A program made the position numbers and the translations under genes. The notes beneath the pieces were generated by a model. That model worked only from the letters and a program-made list of their open reading frames with translations. It made no database searches and was not told where the DNA came from. This document shows positions 25,733-35,925 of a stretch of DNA of 64,000 nt, piece after piece (the first letter of the stretch is position 1; the number at the start of each line of letters is the position of its first letter). The stretch is from Streptomyces katrae. GTDB lineage: Bacteria > Actinomycetota > Actinomycetes > Streptomycetales > Streptomycetaceae. The stretch spans positions 496,001 to 560,000 of the forward strand of contig NZ_CP020042.1 of the NCBI RefSeq assembly GCF_002028425.1, in the 5' to 3' direction.

Positions 25733-26434
25733 TCAGGCGGGAGCGGCGGCGGAACGGCAGTCGGGGTGGCCCCAGCGGGTCCCCAGCTTGGCGATCTTCT
25801 CGCCCGCCGCGTACGGCTGCCCACAGGGGCAGGTGCCGCGGAACTTCGCGGTGATGGTGCGTGCGCCGGAGGAGCGGGCGGGGGCGCTCCCGGGGGCCGT
25901 CCGGCGGGCCGGGGCCGTGCGCGCGGGGGCCGTGCGGGCCGGGGCGGGCACGGGGAGGGCGGTGGCGCCGTGGGCGGTGCCGGCGGGTTCCTGGCTGACG
26001 GCGGCGTCGCTGGCCGCCTGGTCGGCGATGGCGTTCAGGTGGTCGCCGCCCTCCTGGTGGGCCGGGACGTAGCGGAATTCCACGTCCCGGGCGGCCAGCA
26101 GGGCGTCGATGCTCTCGACGAGCTCGCGGTTGGCGACGGGCTTGCCCGCGGCGGTCTTCCAGCCGTTGCGCTTCCAGTTCGGCAGCCACTGGGTGACGGC
26201 CTTCATGGCGTACTGGGAATCCATCCGCACCTGGAGCGCGGTACCGGGCTCCACGGCCTCCAGCAGGCGCTGGAGGGCGGTGAGCTCGCCGACGTTGTTG
26301 GTGGCCCGCCCCAGGGGGCCGGCCTCCCAGCGCTCGGGCCGGCCCTCGGCGTCCGCGATGACCCACGCCCATCCGGCCGGGCCGGGGTTTCCCTTGGCCG
26401 CCCCGTCACAGGCGGCGATGATGCGATCAGACAT
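25733..26434 (-). CDS. rnhA: Ribonuclease HI with a C-terminal zinc-finger-like extension
   Basis: RNase HI cleaves RNA in RNA-DNA hybrids. The 233-residue protein has the four acidic catalytic residues: Asp in CDGAAKGNPG, Glu in NNVGELTAL, Asp in MDSQYAM and Asp in LNAIADQAA, plus the basic RNGWKT region. The domain ends near residue 148. A linker of Ala/Pro/Arg repeats (TAPARTAPAR) leads to a C-terminal CPCG ... GHPDC block that could bind one zinc. ATG start at 26434. The extra module is not part of the classical enzyme. Confidence 0.93.
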   Translation of the reverse strand: MSDRIIAACDGAAKGNPGPAGWAWVIADAEGRPERWEAGPLGRATNNVGELTALQRLLEAVEPGTALQVRMDSQYAMKAVTQWLPNWKRNGWKTAAGKPVANRELVESIDALLAARDVEFRYVPAHQEGGDHLNAIADQAASDAAVSQEPAGTAHGATALPVPAPARTAPARTAPARRTAPGSAPARSSGARTITAKFRGTCPCGQPYAAGEKIAKLGTRWGHPDCRSAAAPA

Positions 26435-26482
26435 CCCCCGATCTTGCCCTATCCCGGGGGCGCGGACGGCCACCGGACCGGA

Positions 26483-27724
26483 TCACGGCACCGGCTGCCG
26501 GGCGGCGGGCTCCACGGCCGGGCCGCGGCCGGCCCTGCCGACCAGGCCCGCCGCCGTGGCGACGAAGGCGAGGGCCTGCACGACGCCCGCGCCGGCGAAG
26601 AGGGCCGCCGGGGCGAAGGCGGCGGCCACCCAGCCACCGAGGAGGGCGGCCGGGAGGATCGCGGCGAAGGAGACCGCCCGGTTGACGGCCACCACGCGGC
26701 CCATGAACTCGGCGTCCACCACCTTCTGCCGGTACGTGAACCAGCCCACCACGATCAGCGAGGTCGCCGCGCCCGCCACCGCCCAGGCCGGGGCCAGGAG
26801 CCGGACGTCCGCGGTGAGGGCCGGGGCGAGCAGGGAGGCGGCGAGCGCGCCCATCCCGACGGTCAGCAGCCGGCCCTCGCTGTGGCGCCCCAGGAGCCGG
26901 GGCACGACGGCCGCGCCCGCCACCGCGCCGGCGCCCTGCGCGGCGACGACCAGGCCGAGGACGAAGCTGGACTGCCCCGTCGCCTCGGTGACCACGTACA
27001 CCAGGTTCGCCTCGACGGCGTGCACGGCGAAGTTCGTCAGGGTCAGCAGGATGGTCCCGGACCGGAGCACCGGTTCGGCGAACAGCAGCCGGAACCCGGT
27101 CAGCAGGTCCGGGCCCATCCCGCGCAGCGCCTCGCGCAGCGGGGCCGTGGCGGCCGTCGCCGGGGCGGCGGCGGTGAGCAGGATGAGCACGGCGGACAGG
27201 GCGAAGGACACCGCGTTGACCCCGCTGGCCGCCGCCGGCCCGAGGAAGGCGACCACGCTGATGCCCGCGATCGGGCCGAGCATGTTCAGCAGGCTCTCCG
27301 ACCCCTGGACCCACGCGTTCATCACCGCCCGCCGCTCCTCGGGCACCCGTTCCATCAGGAAGCCCTGGAAGGCGGGGAAGTACAGCGGTCGCATGCAGGC
27401 CAGGACGAACGCGGCCGTGTACACCGCGGACACCGGCGGGCTGTCCAGCAGGCACAGCAGGCCGATGCCCGCGACCACCACGGCCGAGGCCAGATCGCAG
27501 CCGGTCATCAGCCGGCGCCGGTCCACCCGGTCCGCGACCACCCCGCTGAACAGCCCCACCAGGACGTACGGGACGAACTCCAGCGCGTAGGTGAACGCGG
27601 CCAGGAAGGCCGAGTCGGTCAGCTGGAGCACCAGCATCGGCATCGCGAAGCGGAACACCCAGTCCCCGCAGGTGGAGACGATGTACGCGGCGCGCAGCAG
27701 GATCTCGTCGCGGCGCTCAGGCAC
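26483..27724 (-). CDS. MFS exporter of the biosynthetic cluster
   Basis: The 413-residue protein has about 12 hydrophobic helices and the MFS loop motif DRVDRRRLMTGCD between helices 2 and 3. It resembles the EntS-like/MFS_3 drug and siderophore exporters (GDWVFRFAMPMLVLQ at helix 1). Its ATG at 27724 overlaps the condensation-domain stop by eight bases, so it is the terminal gene of the A-PCP-C-MFS operon and most likely exports the cluster product or gives self-resistance. Confidence 0.92.
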   Translation of the reverse strand: MPERRDEILLRAAYIVSTCGDWVFRFAMPMLVLQLTDSAFLAAFTYALEFVPYVLVGLFSGVVADRVDRRRLMTGCDLASAVVVAGIGLLCLLDSPPVSAVYTAAFVLACMRPLYFPAFQGFLMERVPEERRAVMNAWVQGSESLLNMLGPIAGISVVAFLGPAAASGVNAVSFALSAVLILLTAAAPATAATAPLREALRGMGPDLLTGFRLLFAEPVLRSGTILLTLTNFAVHAVEANLVYVVTEATGQSSFVLGLVVAAQGAGAVAGAAVVPRLLGRHSEGRLLTVGMGALAASLLAPALTADVRLLAPAWAVAGAATSLIVVGWFTYRQKVVDAEFMGRVVAVNRAVSFAAILPAALLGGWVAAAFAPAALFAGAGVVQALAFVATAAGLVGRAGRGPAVEPAARQPVP

Positions 27725-29036
27725 GGGGGCCGTCCAGCGGCAGCAGCGGATCGTCCACGACGGCCTCCAGCAGGGAGACGATCCGGTCCAGCAGGCCGGT
27801 GACGAAGGCGGCGGGCAGCCGGTCCGCCTGGTAGTAGGCGGTCAGCGCCAGCTCGTCGCCGCCCGCCTCGCCGACGAGCATCAGCTCGCTGCGCGGGCGG
27901 AACCCCTCGTCGGACAGCGGGAACGGGGTGGTCACGGCGGGTGCCAGGTCGAGACCCTCCCCGTGGAGCTGGGCGTACAGCATGTTGAGGACCACGCCGA
28001 TGGGGGCGTCCGGGTCGGCGTACTCGCCGGGGTTGAAGGCCTTGACCAGCTCGGCGAAGGGGACGGCGGCGTTCTCCTGGGCGTCGAGGCTGTCCCCGCG
28101 CACCCGGCGCAGCGCGTCCCGGAAGGTGCCGGCGCCCGCCAGGTCGCTGCGGACGACGAGGAGCTCGGCCAGCGGGGCCACCAGGTTCTCGCGGCCCTCG
28201 GTCTCCCGGTTGTAGACGTTGACGGCCACGGCCTGCTCGTCGCGGCCGGTGGACTCGCGCAGCGCGACGTCCAGGGCGCACAGGACCAGCATGAACAGCG
28301 TGACCCGCTCCCGGGCCGCGAACTTCCTGATGTCGTCGACGAGGCCCGACGGCAGCCGGCGCGCCTCGTAGCCGCCTTCCGGCGCGGCGCCGGGCTCCCG
28401 CTTGGGGACCTCCAGCCTCGGTATGGCGCCCGGGCCGGCCAGGCGCTCGCGCCAGAAGGACATCATCCGCTCGCCCTCGGGGCCGGCCAGCAGGCCGTTC
28501 TGCTCGCGGACGTGGTCCTGGTAGGTGTACGCGACCTCGGGGAGCCCGGGCTCCCGTCCTGCGGCCAGGGCGCCGTAGAGGACGGAGAGCTCCTGGGTCA
28601 GGACCCCGCGCGCCCAGCCGTCCACCACCAGGTGGTCGAAGACGAGGACGACGAAGTGGTCCTCGTCCCCGACGCGCACCACGCTGACCCGCAGGCGTTC
28701 GTCCCGCTCCGCGGGCAGCGGCCGGTCCGCCTCGGCCCGTACCCGGGCGACCGCCGCCGCCTCGTCCCCGGCGGCGTCGTGGAAGGCGGCGCGCAGGGTG
28801 ACGGCGGGGTGGACGCTCTGCCTGCCGGGCCCGTCGAAGCGGGTGCGCAGGGCCTCGTGGCGCTGCGCCAGCCGGTCCAGCGCCTCGTCGAGCACGGGCA
28901 GCCGCAGGGGGCCGCGGACCCGGTAGGCCTGGGAGATCGTACGGACGGAGGGCACGCCCAGGGCGCGGCTGCGCTCGTCCATCAGCAGCCGGCCCTCCTG
29001 GTAGCTCAGGGTCGGCAGGGACAGTGGTGCGGACAT
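27717..29036 (-). CDS. Stand-alone NRPS condensation-domain protein
   Basis: The 439-residue protein is a free condensation domain, which joins two carrier-bound acyl or amino groups, or a carrier-bound group and a free amine. The catalytic motif reads DHLVVDG (residues 134-140): the second His and the Asp-Gly are kept while the first His is Asp. The N-terminal SYQEGRLLMDE and the QDHVREQNG region also fit. ATG at 29036 has AGGAG nine bases upstream. It follows the free carrier protein by 12 bases, the presumed donor. Confidence 0.9.
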   Translation of the reverse strand: MSAPLSLPTLSYQEGRLLMDERSRALGVPSVRTISQAYRVRGPLRLPVLDEALDRLAQRHEALRTRFDGPGRQSVHPAVTLRAAFHDAAGDEAAAVARVRAEADRPLPAERDERLRVSVVRVGDEDHFVVLVFDHLVVDGWARGVLTQELSVLYGALAAGREPGLPEVAYTYQDHVREQNGLLAGPEGERMMSFWRERLAGPGAIPRLEVPKREPGAAPEGGYEARRLPSGLVDDIRKFAARERVTLFMLVLCALDVALRESTGRDEQAVAVNVYNRETEGRENLVAPLAELLVVRSDLAGAGTFRDALRRVRGDSLDAQENAAVPFAELVKAFNPGEYADPDAPIGVVLNMLYAQLHGEGLDLAPAVTTPFPLSDEGFRPRSELMLVGEAGGDELALTAYYQADRLPAAFVTGLLDRIVSLLEAVVDDPLLPLDGPRA

Positions 29037-29048
29037 CTGCTGGGGCTC

Positions 29049-29293
29049 CTAGGCGGGGGTGCGGTCGGTGTCGGCGCGCTCGGCGACCAGGTCGGCGAAC
29101 TCGCCGAACTCGGGGTACTCCAGGACCTCGCGCATGGTGACCTTGACGCCGAGGGCGGCCTCCAGCCGGGCCACCATCTGGGTGGCCAGCAGGGAGTGGC
29201 CGCCGAGGAGGAAGAAGTCGGACTCCTCGTCGATGCCGGTGCCGAGGACCTCGGACCAGATCCGGGCGACGGTCTCCCGTACGGACGACGTGC

Positions 29294-29297
<4 letters not shown>
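29049..29297 (-). CDS. Free peptidyl carrier protein
   Basis: The 82-residue protein has the phosphopantetheine site LLGGHSLLATQ with the modified Ser in GGHSL, after VARIWSEVLG, and a typical helix 3 region YPEFGEFADLV. ATG at 29297 overlaps the adenylation gene stop as ATGA; an in-frame ATG 12 bases earlier is possible. It is very likely loaded by the adenylation enzyme directly upstream and serves the condensation domain directly downstream. Confidence 0.93.
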
Positions 29298-31207
<1,910 letters not shown>

Positions 31208-31266
31208 GTCCAGTCCCTTCCCCTACGATCTTGAAAAATGCTGACATCCGACCGAGGGAGCAGGCC

Positions 31267-32016
31267 TTGACCACCCTGATCGTCTTCGACATCGACGGCA
31301 CGCTGCTGCGCAGCGTCGCCCCCCACCAGGCCGCGTTCGCCGCGGCGTTGCGGGACTGCGGGCTCACGGACGTCGACTCGGCGTGGGGCGGGTACACCCA
31401 CCACACGGACTCGTGGATCTTCCGCGAGGTCTTCCGGCACCACACGGGCCGGCTCCCCGACGAGGCGGAGCGCGGACGGTTCGCCGGTCTGCTGCACGAG
31501 CACTTCCTGGCCGCCACCGCCCGCGAGGGTGTGGAGGAGATACCGGGCGCCGGGTCCTTCCTGCGGGCCCTCTCCGCCGACGACGGGTACGCGGTGGCCT
31601 TCGCCACCGGCGGTCTGCGCGAGGTCACCGCGGCCAAGCTGGCGCCTCTGGAGGGGGGTGCGGCCGGGCCGGTGTCCACCGCGAGCGAGCACACCTTCCG
31701 CGAGCACCTGGTGCGCGAGGCCGTCCACCAGGCCGTCGAGCGGGCCGGGGGCGGTTTCGAGCGGGTGGTGTGCGTGGGCGACGGGCCGTGGGACGTACGG
31801 GCCGCGGTGGCGACGGGCAGCGAGTTCATCGGCATCGGCCCGGCCACGACGCCGTTCGGCGACTGGTTCCCGCGCACCCACCTGTTCGGCTCGTTCGACG
31901 AGGTCGACCCCGCGGCCGACTTCACCCTCGTTCCGCCGCCCGGCCGGGTGCCCGCCGAGCCGGGCGGCGACAAGGTGTTCGCCGCCCGCCCGGCGCAGTG
32001 CCCCTGCTGGAGCTGA
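31267..32016 (+). CDS. HAD-superfamily hydrolase in the biosynthetic cluster
   Basis: The 249-residue protein starts at TTG 31267, with GGGAG ending six bases upstream, immediately ahead of the motif I strand. Motif I is FDIDGTLL, motif II lies in FATGG, and motif IV is VCVGDGPWDV. The cap domain is helical (residues 20-90), as in phosphoglycolate/beta-phosphoglucomutase-like phosphatases. The C-terminus ends CPCWS, an unusual short Cys pair. It is divergent from the adenylation gene (59-bp gap) and converges with the MaoC-KR-ACP gene. It may remove a phosphate from a pathway intermediate. Confidence 0.88.
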   Translation: MTTLIVFDIDGTLLRSVAPHQAAFAAALRDCGLTDVDSAWGGYTHHTDSWIFREVFRHHTGRLPDEAERGRFAGLLHEHFLAATAREGVEEIPGAGSFLRALSADDGYAVAFATGGLREVTAAKLAPLEGGAAGPVSTASEHTFREHLVREAVHQAVERAGGGFERVVCVGDGPWDVRAAVATGSEFIGIGPATTPFGDWFPRTHLFGSFDEVDPAADFTLVPPPGRVPAEPGGDKVFAARPAQCPCWS

Positions 32017-32024
32017 TCGCACGC

Positions 32025-33470
32025 TCACGCCGCGGCCCGCTGTTCCACGGTCCGGCACAGCTGGTCGAAGCGGCCCGCGCCGGTGAGGCTCGCGGCGGGC
32101 AGGCGCACACCGAACTCCTCCTCGACGGCGAGCACGATCTGCAGCTGCGCCAGGGAGTCCCAGCCGGGGGTCAGACCGACCCCGCCGCCGCGCACGTCGG
32201 CGGCGGGGCCCAGCACCCGGCGTACGGCGGCTTCGACCCGGTCGGCGACCCCGCCCGGTGCGGCGGCCGGGCCGGGGACGGAGGGGGTCTGCGGAGCACC
32301 GGCCGGGGCGGCCCCGGCGGAGCGGGGGGCGTCGGGTGCGTCCTCGCGGCCGCCGTCGAGGGCGAAGCGGGCGGTCCCGTCCGGGGTGAGCCACAGCCGC
32401 CGCGCGGGGGCGCCGGTGTCCTCGGCCTCGGCGGCGACCAGGTCGGCGACCTCCTCGGGCAGCAGCCCGAGGCCGGCCGGGCGGACGCCGGCCGAGTAGC
32501 GGCCCTGGACGTAGCCGGGCTCCACGACGACGGAGCGGATGCCGTGGGCGCCGTGGTGGCGGTCGATGCCGTGCAGCACGCTCTCGGCGGCGGCCTTGCC
32601 CGCGACGTAGTCCGACCAGCCGCGCGGGTGGTAGCGGACGGCCTCCGAGCCGATCAGGACGAAGCAGCCGCGCTGGCGCAGCAGCATGCCGTCGAGGACC
32701 GCGTCGGCCAGGTCGCGCAGGGCCGCGTAGCCGACGTCGAGGTGCTCGCGGTACCCGGCCGCCAGCGGCGCGGCCGCCGCGTGCACGACGAGGGCCGGCT
32801 CCAGGGCGGCGAGTTTCGCGGCGGCGGCCTCGCGGGCGGCGGGGTCGGCCAGGTCGGCCGTCACCGAGTGCACGGTGACCCCGGCGCGCTCGCAGTCGGC
32901 GACGACTTCCCCGGCGCCGCCCCGGTGGACCAGCGCGAGGTCCCAGCCGCGGCCCGCCAGGGCCCGGGCGACGGCGGAGCCGATGTCCCCGGCCGCGCCG
33001 GTGACCACGGCGGTGCGGGGCGCGCCGGCGGGGACCAGGCGGCCGCCGGTGGTCTCGTCGGGGCGCGGGCGCGGGGCCCGCACGGTGGTGCGCACCTCGC
33101 CGTCGAGGACGACCTCGCGGTCCTGGTACGCCAGCACCCGGCAGGTGAACACGCCGGTGGCGGGGCTCACCGACAGCACGCGCAGGGAGTAGTGGACGGG
33201 GCGGTCGAAGGCGACGGCGCGCACGGGCCGGAACTCGGTGCCGAGGATGACGGCGCCGGGGCCGGGCAGCACCATGCCGATGAGCGCGGAGACGGGGCCC
33301 AGCGTCATCACGAGCGGGACGATGGGGGTTTCGAACTCGGTCTCGGCGGCGTGTGCGGTGTCGTGGTGGATCGGGTTGTGGTCACCGGTCACGGCGGCGA
33401 AGGCCTCGAACTCGGCGGCCGTGAAGGTGTGGCTGCTGTGGGCGCTGTCGCCCGGTGTGACGTCATGCAC
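32025..33470 (-). CDS. MaoC-like hydratase / ketoreductase / ACP fusion
   Basis: The 481-residue protein joins three units. Residues 1-135: hot-dog MaoC-like domain with the hydratase-2 motif TGDHNPIHHD. Residues 150-355: SDR ketoreductase with TGAAGDIG (157-164), Ser275, Tyr288 and Lys292. Residues 405-478: acyl carrier domain with GWDSLAQ, phosphopantetheine on Ser439. A Pro/Ala linker precedes the ACP. Together it could reduce and hydrate or dehydrate an acyl group on its own ACP. The GTG start at 33470 overlaps the FkbH stop by 8 bases. I know no close described example. Confidence 0.88.
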   Translation of the reverse strand: MHDVTPGDSAHSSHTFTAAEFEAFAAVTGDHNPIHHDTAHAAETEFETPIVPLVMTLGPVSALIGMVLPGPGAVILGTEFRPVRAVAFDRPVHYSLRVLSVSPATGVFTCRVLAYQDREVVLDGEVRTTVRAPRPRPDETTGGRLVPAGAPRTAVVTGAAGDIGSAVARALAGRGWDLALVHRGGAGEVVADCERAGVTVHSVTADLADPAAREAAAAKLAALEPALVVHAAAAPLAAGYREHLDVGYAALRDLADAVLDGMLLRQRGCFVLIGSEAVRYHPRGWSDYVAGKAAAESVLHGIDRHHGAHGIRSVVVEPGYVQGRYSAGVRPAGLGLLPEEVADLVAAEAEDTGAPARRLWLTPDGTARFALDGGREDAPDAPRSAGAAPAGAPQTPSVPGPAAAPGGVADRVEAAVRRVLGPAADVRGGGVGLTPGWDSLAQLQIVLAVEEEFGVRLPAASLTGAGRFDQLCRTVEQRAAA

Positions 33471-35925
33471 GGTGGTTCTCCGCCTCGGTGTGGTCGGCGA
33501 CGTCCAGCCACGCCGGGGCGTGGTGCTCGCCGGTCAGGTCCAGTCGCCAGGTGCCCTCGGCCGCTCCCGGGCCGAAGCCCGCGTCCGCGAAGACGGTGCG
33601 GCAGGGCGCGTTGCGCTCGGTCGGGGTGACGAGCCCGTGCAGGCGGGTGCGTCCCGCGGCGGCGAGGGAGGCCGCCAGCCAGCGCAGCGCGCCCGTCTCG
33701 ACGCCCCGCCCCAGCACGCGGCAGGAGAGCAGGTAGCTGTCGACGGTGGTCTCGCCGCCCTCGTGGGTGAGCACCAGCAGGCCCAGGTCCTCGCGTGCGC
33801 TGAAGCGGTCGGCGACGCCCAGGACGAGGACGTCCGAGTCGGGCGCGGCGGCCAGCCGGCGCAGTTCGGCCCGGGTGTGGCGGCGGGTGGTGGTGTTGAA
33901 CTGGTTGGTCTTGGCGCACAGTTGCTCGGCTCGTGCCGTGTTGCCCTCGGTCAGGGGGCTGATGTGCAGGGTGGTGCCGAGCGAGGCGTAGAAGTCCTCG
34001 ATGCGCTCGAAGCCGGCGCGCCGGCGCTCGACCTGGGCGCGGGCCCGGTACTGCTCGGTGCGGCGCCGGTCGGCCTCGGTCACGTTGAACACGGTGGTGT
34101 GGGGGTCGTCGAGGAGCGCGTCCGCGTACCCGGCGGGGTCCTCCGGCAGCTCCGGGACGATCACCTGCGGCAGGAACTCCCTCACGCGGGCCCGCTCGAC
34201 GGGGTTGTCGTCGAGGAACAGCACGTTGGCCAGGCCCACGTTGAGGCGTGCGGCGATGTCGGCGATGGCCTCGGCCTTGGGGCGCCAGCTGATCTCGGTG
34301 GCGACGAAGTCCTCCTCGCGCAGCACCATCCCGGAGTGCTCGCGGATGGCGCGCAGGGCGAGGTCCTCGTCGTTCTTGCTGCTGATGGCGAGGGCCACGC
34401 CCTGGTCGCGCAGGGCCTTGAGGGCGTGCTGGAGCCGGGCGTGGGCGTTTCCGGGGTGGTCGGTGCCGACCTGGATGCCGTCGATGCCGTCCTCGCCGAC
34501 GACGCCGTGCCACAGGGTGTTGTCGAGGTCGGTGACGATGACGCGGGCGGTGCGGCCGGTGACGGAGAGGGTGAGGCCCCAGAACCTGCGGGCCAGGGCG
34601 CGGCTCAGGGCCGCCCCGTGGGGGACCCGGCCCACCAGCCACAGCCGCTGGTCGACGAGGGGGCCGCCGCCCGTGCGGGCGATGACCCCGGGCAGGTCGA
34701 CGACGTGGACGTGGTCGTGGCCGTCGAGGGCTTCGCGCAGCAGCCGGTCGGCCTCGCGCCACAGGGGCCCGGTGTCGGCGGCGGAGGGCTGCAGGGGGGC
34801 GAAGGAGAGCACGAAGACGGGCCGGTCGGTGGTCGCCGCGTAGGCGCGGACCAGGCCGGTGTAGTGGTCCACGGCCCCGGCGAGGCGTTCGCCGTCGCCC
34901 GGGCCGAGGGTGTCGGTGGAGAGGACGTCCTCCAGCCGGTCGGTGAAGAAGGAGGCGTGCGGGGTGAACCGGCGCAGGGCGGAGCCCGGGTCGTGGACCT
35001 CGCGGGCGAGGGTGCCGTACTCGGGGACGTGGAGGGTGTACGGGGCGCGGCCGAGGATCCGCCTGCCCTCGGCGGCCGTCTGCGCGGCGAGGACCTCCAG
35101 GTTGCGCGTGCCGAGCAGGGCCATCCGCACGGGCTCCGCGGCCAGTTGGCGGGCCCGGTGCTCGATCACCCGGGGTTCGCGGAGCAGGACGTACGGGTCG
35201 GCCCCGATCAGCTCCCCGCAGACGCGGGCGAGGTCGGTGACGGACACCGATTCCACGGCGGCGTCCCACAGACCCGTGCGGGCGAGCAGGCCGTCGGCGC
35301 GCAGCCGGTCGAAGACGGGGGCGAAGTCCAGGACCGAGTCCAGGGCGGTGTCGCGGACGATCATTTCGAGGTCGAGGGGCACCGGGCCGGCACCGAAGTC
35401 CGCCGTGCCGCTCACCGTCATCGCATGGCGGTACGGGACCTTCGCCAGTTCCTCGTAGCGGTGGACCTGGGTGCAGGAGTTCCAGTCGGCGCCGAGGGTG
35501 ACGATGCGCGCGGCATGGCGTTCGAAGACCTCGAAGACGGTGCCGGCCCCGAAGGCCGTGTCGCCGGGGCAGGCGGTCAGCTCGTCGGCGAGGGGGCCGG
35601 CGACGGCGAAGGAGTACACCGGGTGGGGGGTCCGGCGTACCTCGGGCAGGTCCAGGAACCACTGCACCAGGACGCCGGTGTTCGGGGCGGAGGTGCGGTG
35701 GTGGTACTCCTTGGTGCGGCAGAACTCGAAGGTGACGGCCGGCAGGGCCACCGTGACGCCCTCGGCGACCAGCGCCCGCAGGGCGGCGAGGAGGTCGCCG
35801 CGCAGCCCTTCGGCGGGGGTGCGGAAGGCGAACAGCGAGGAGTGCAGCACCACGAGGCGGTCGTCGGGGCCCAGGACGGACTTCAGTGCGGCCAGGAGTT
35901 CGTCGCGGCGGGAGGCGTGGCGCAT
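33463..35925 (-). CDS. FkbH-type glyceryl-loading protein fused to an AAC(3)-like N-acetyltransferase
   Basis: FkbH proteins load a glyceryl group from 1,3-bisphosphoglycerate onto an acyl carrier protein. Of 820 residues, 1-260 resemble aminoglycoside 3-N-acetyltransferases (VLHSSLFAF near 25-33, HPVYSFAVAGP at 101, LGADWNSCTQVHRYEE near 144-159). Residues 265-440 form an SGNH-like section, 460-600 the HAD-IIIC FkbH core (VTDLDNTLWHG with Asp466 and Asp468, ISSKND, FLDDNP), and 620-790 a GNAT-like C-terminus. The start ATG at 35925 shares a base with the upstream stop. The neighbouring ACP fusion is the natural glyceryl acceptor. The N-terminal acyltransferase is the unusual part. Confidence 0.88.
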   Translation of the reverse strand: MRHASRRDELLAALKSVLGPDDRLVVLHSSLFAFRTPAEGLRGDLLAALRALVAEGVTVALPAVTFEFCRTKEYHHRTSAPNTGVLVQWFLDLPEVRRTPHPVYSFAVAGPLADELTACPGDTAFGAGTVFEVFERHAARIVTLGADWNSCTQVHRYEELAKVPYRHAMTVSGTADFGAGPVPLDLEMIVRDTALDSVLDFAPVFDRLRADGLLARTGLWDAAVESVSVTDLARVCGELIGADPYVLLREPRVIEHRARQLAAEPVRMALLGTRNLEVLAAQTAAEGRRILGRAPYTLHVPEYGTLAREVHDPGSALRRFTPHASFFTDRLEDVLSTDTLGPGDGERLAGAVDHYTGLVRAYAATTDRPVFVLSFAPLQPSAADTGPLWREADRLLREALDGHDHVHVVDLPGVIARTGGGPLVDQRLWLVGRVPHGAALSRALARRFWGLTLSVTGRTARVIVTDLDNTLWHGVVGEDGIDGIQVGTDHPGNAHARLQHALKALRDQGVALAISSKNDEDLALRAIREHSGMVLREEDFVATEISWRPKAEAIADIAARLNVGLANVLFLDDNPVERARVREFLPQVIVPELPEDPAGYADALLDDPHTTVFNVTEADRRRTEQYRARAQVERRRAGFERIEDFYASLGTTLHISPLTEGNTARAEQLCAKTNQFNTTTRRHTRAELRRLAAAPDSDVLVLGVADRFSAREDLGLLVLTHEGGETTVDSYLLSCRVLGRGVETGALRWLAASLAAAGRTRLHGLVTPTERNAPCRTVFADAGFGPGAAEGTWRLDLTGEHHAPAWLDVADHTEAENHRA

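Noticed and set aside
31238..31240. ATG as start of the HAD hydrolase gene
   Set aside because: It is out of frame with the DIDGT motif; the TTG at 31267 is in frame and has a good ribosome-binding site.
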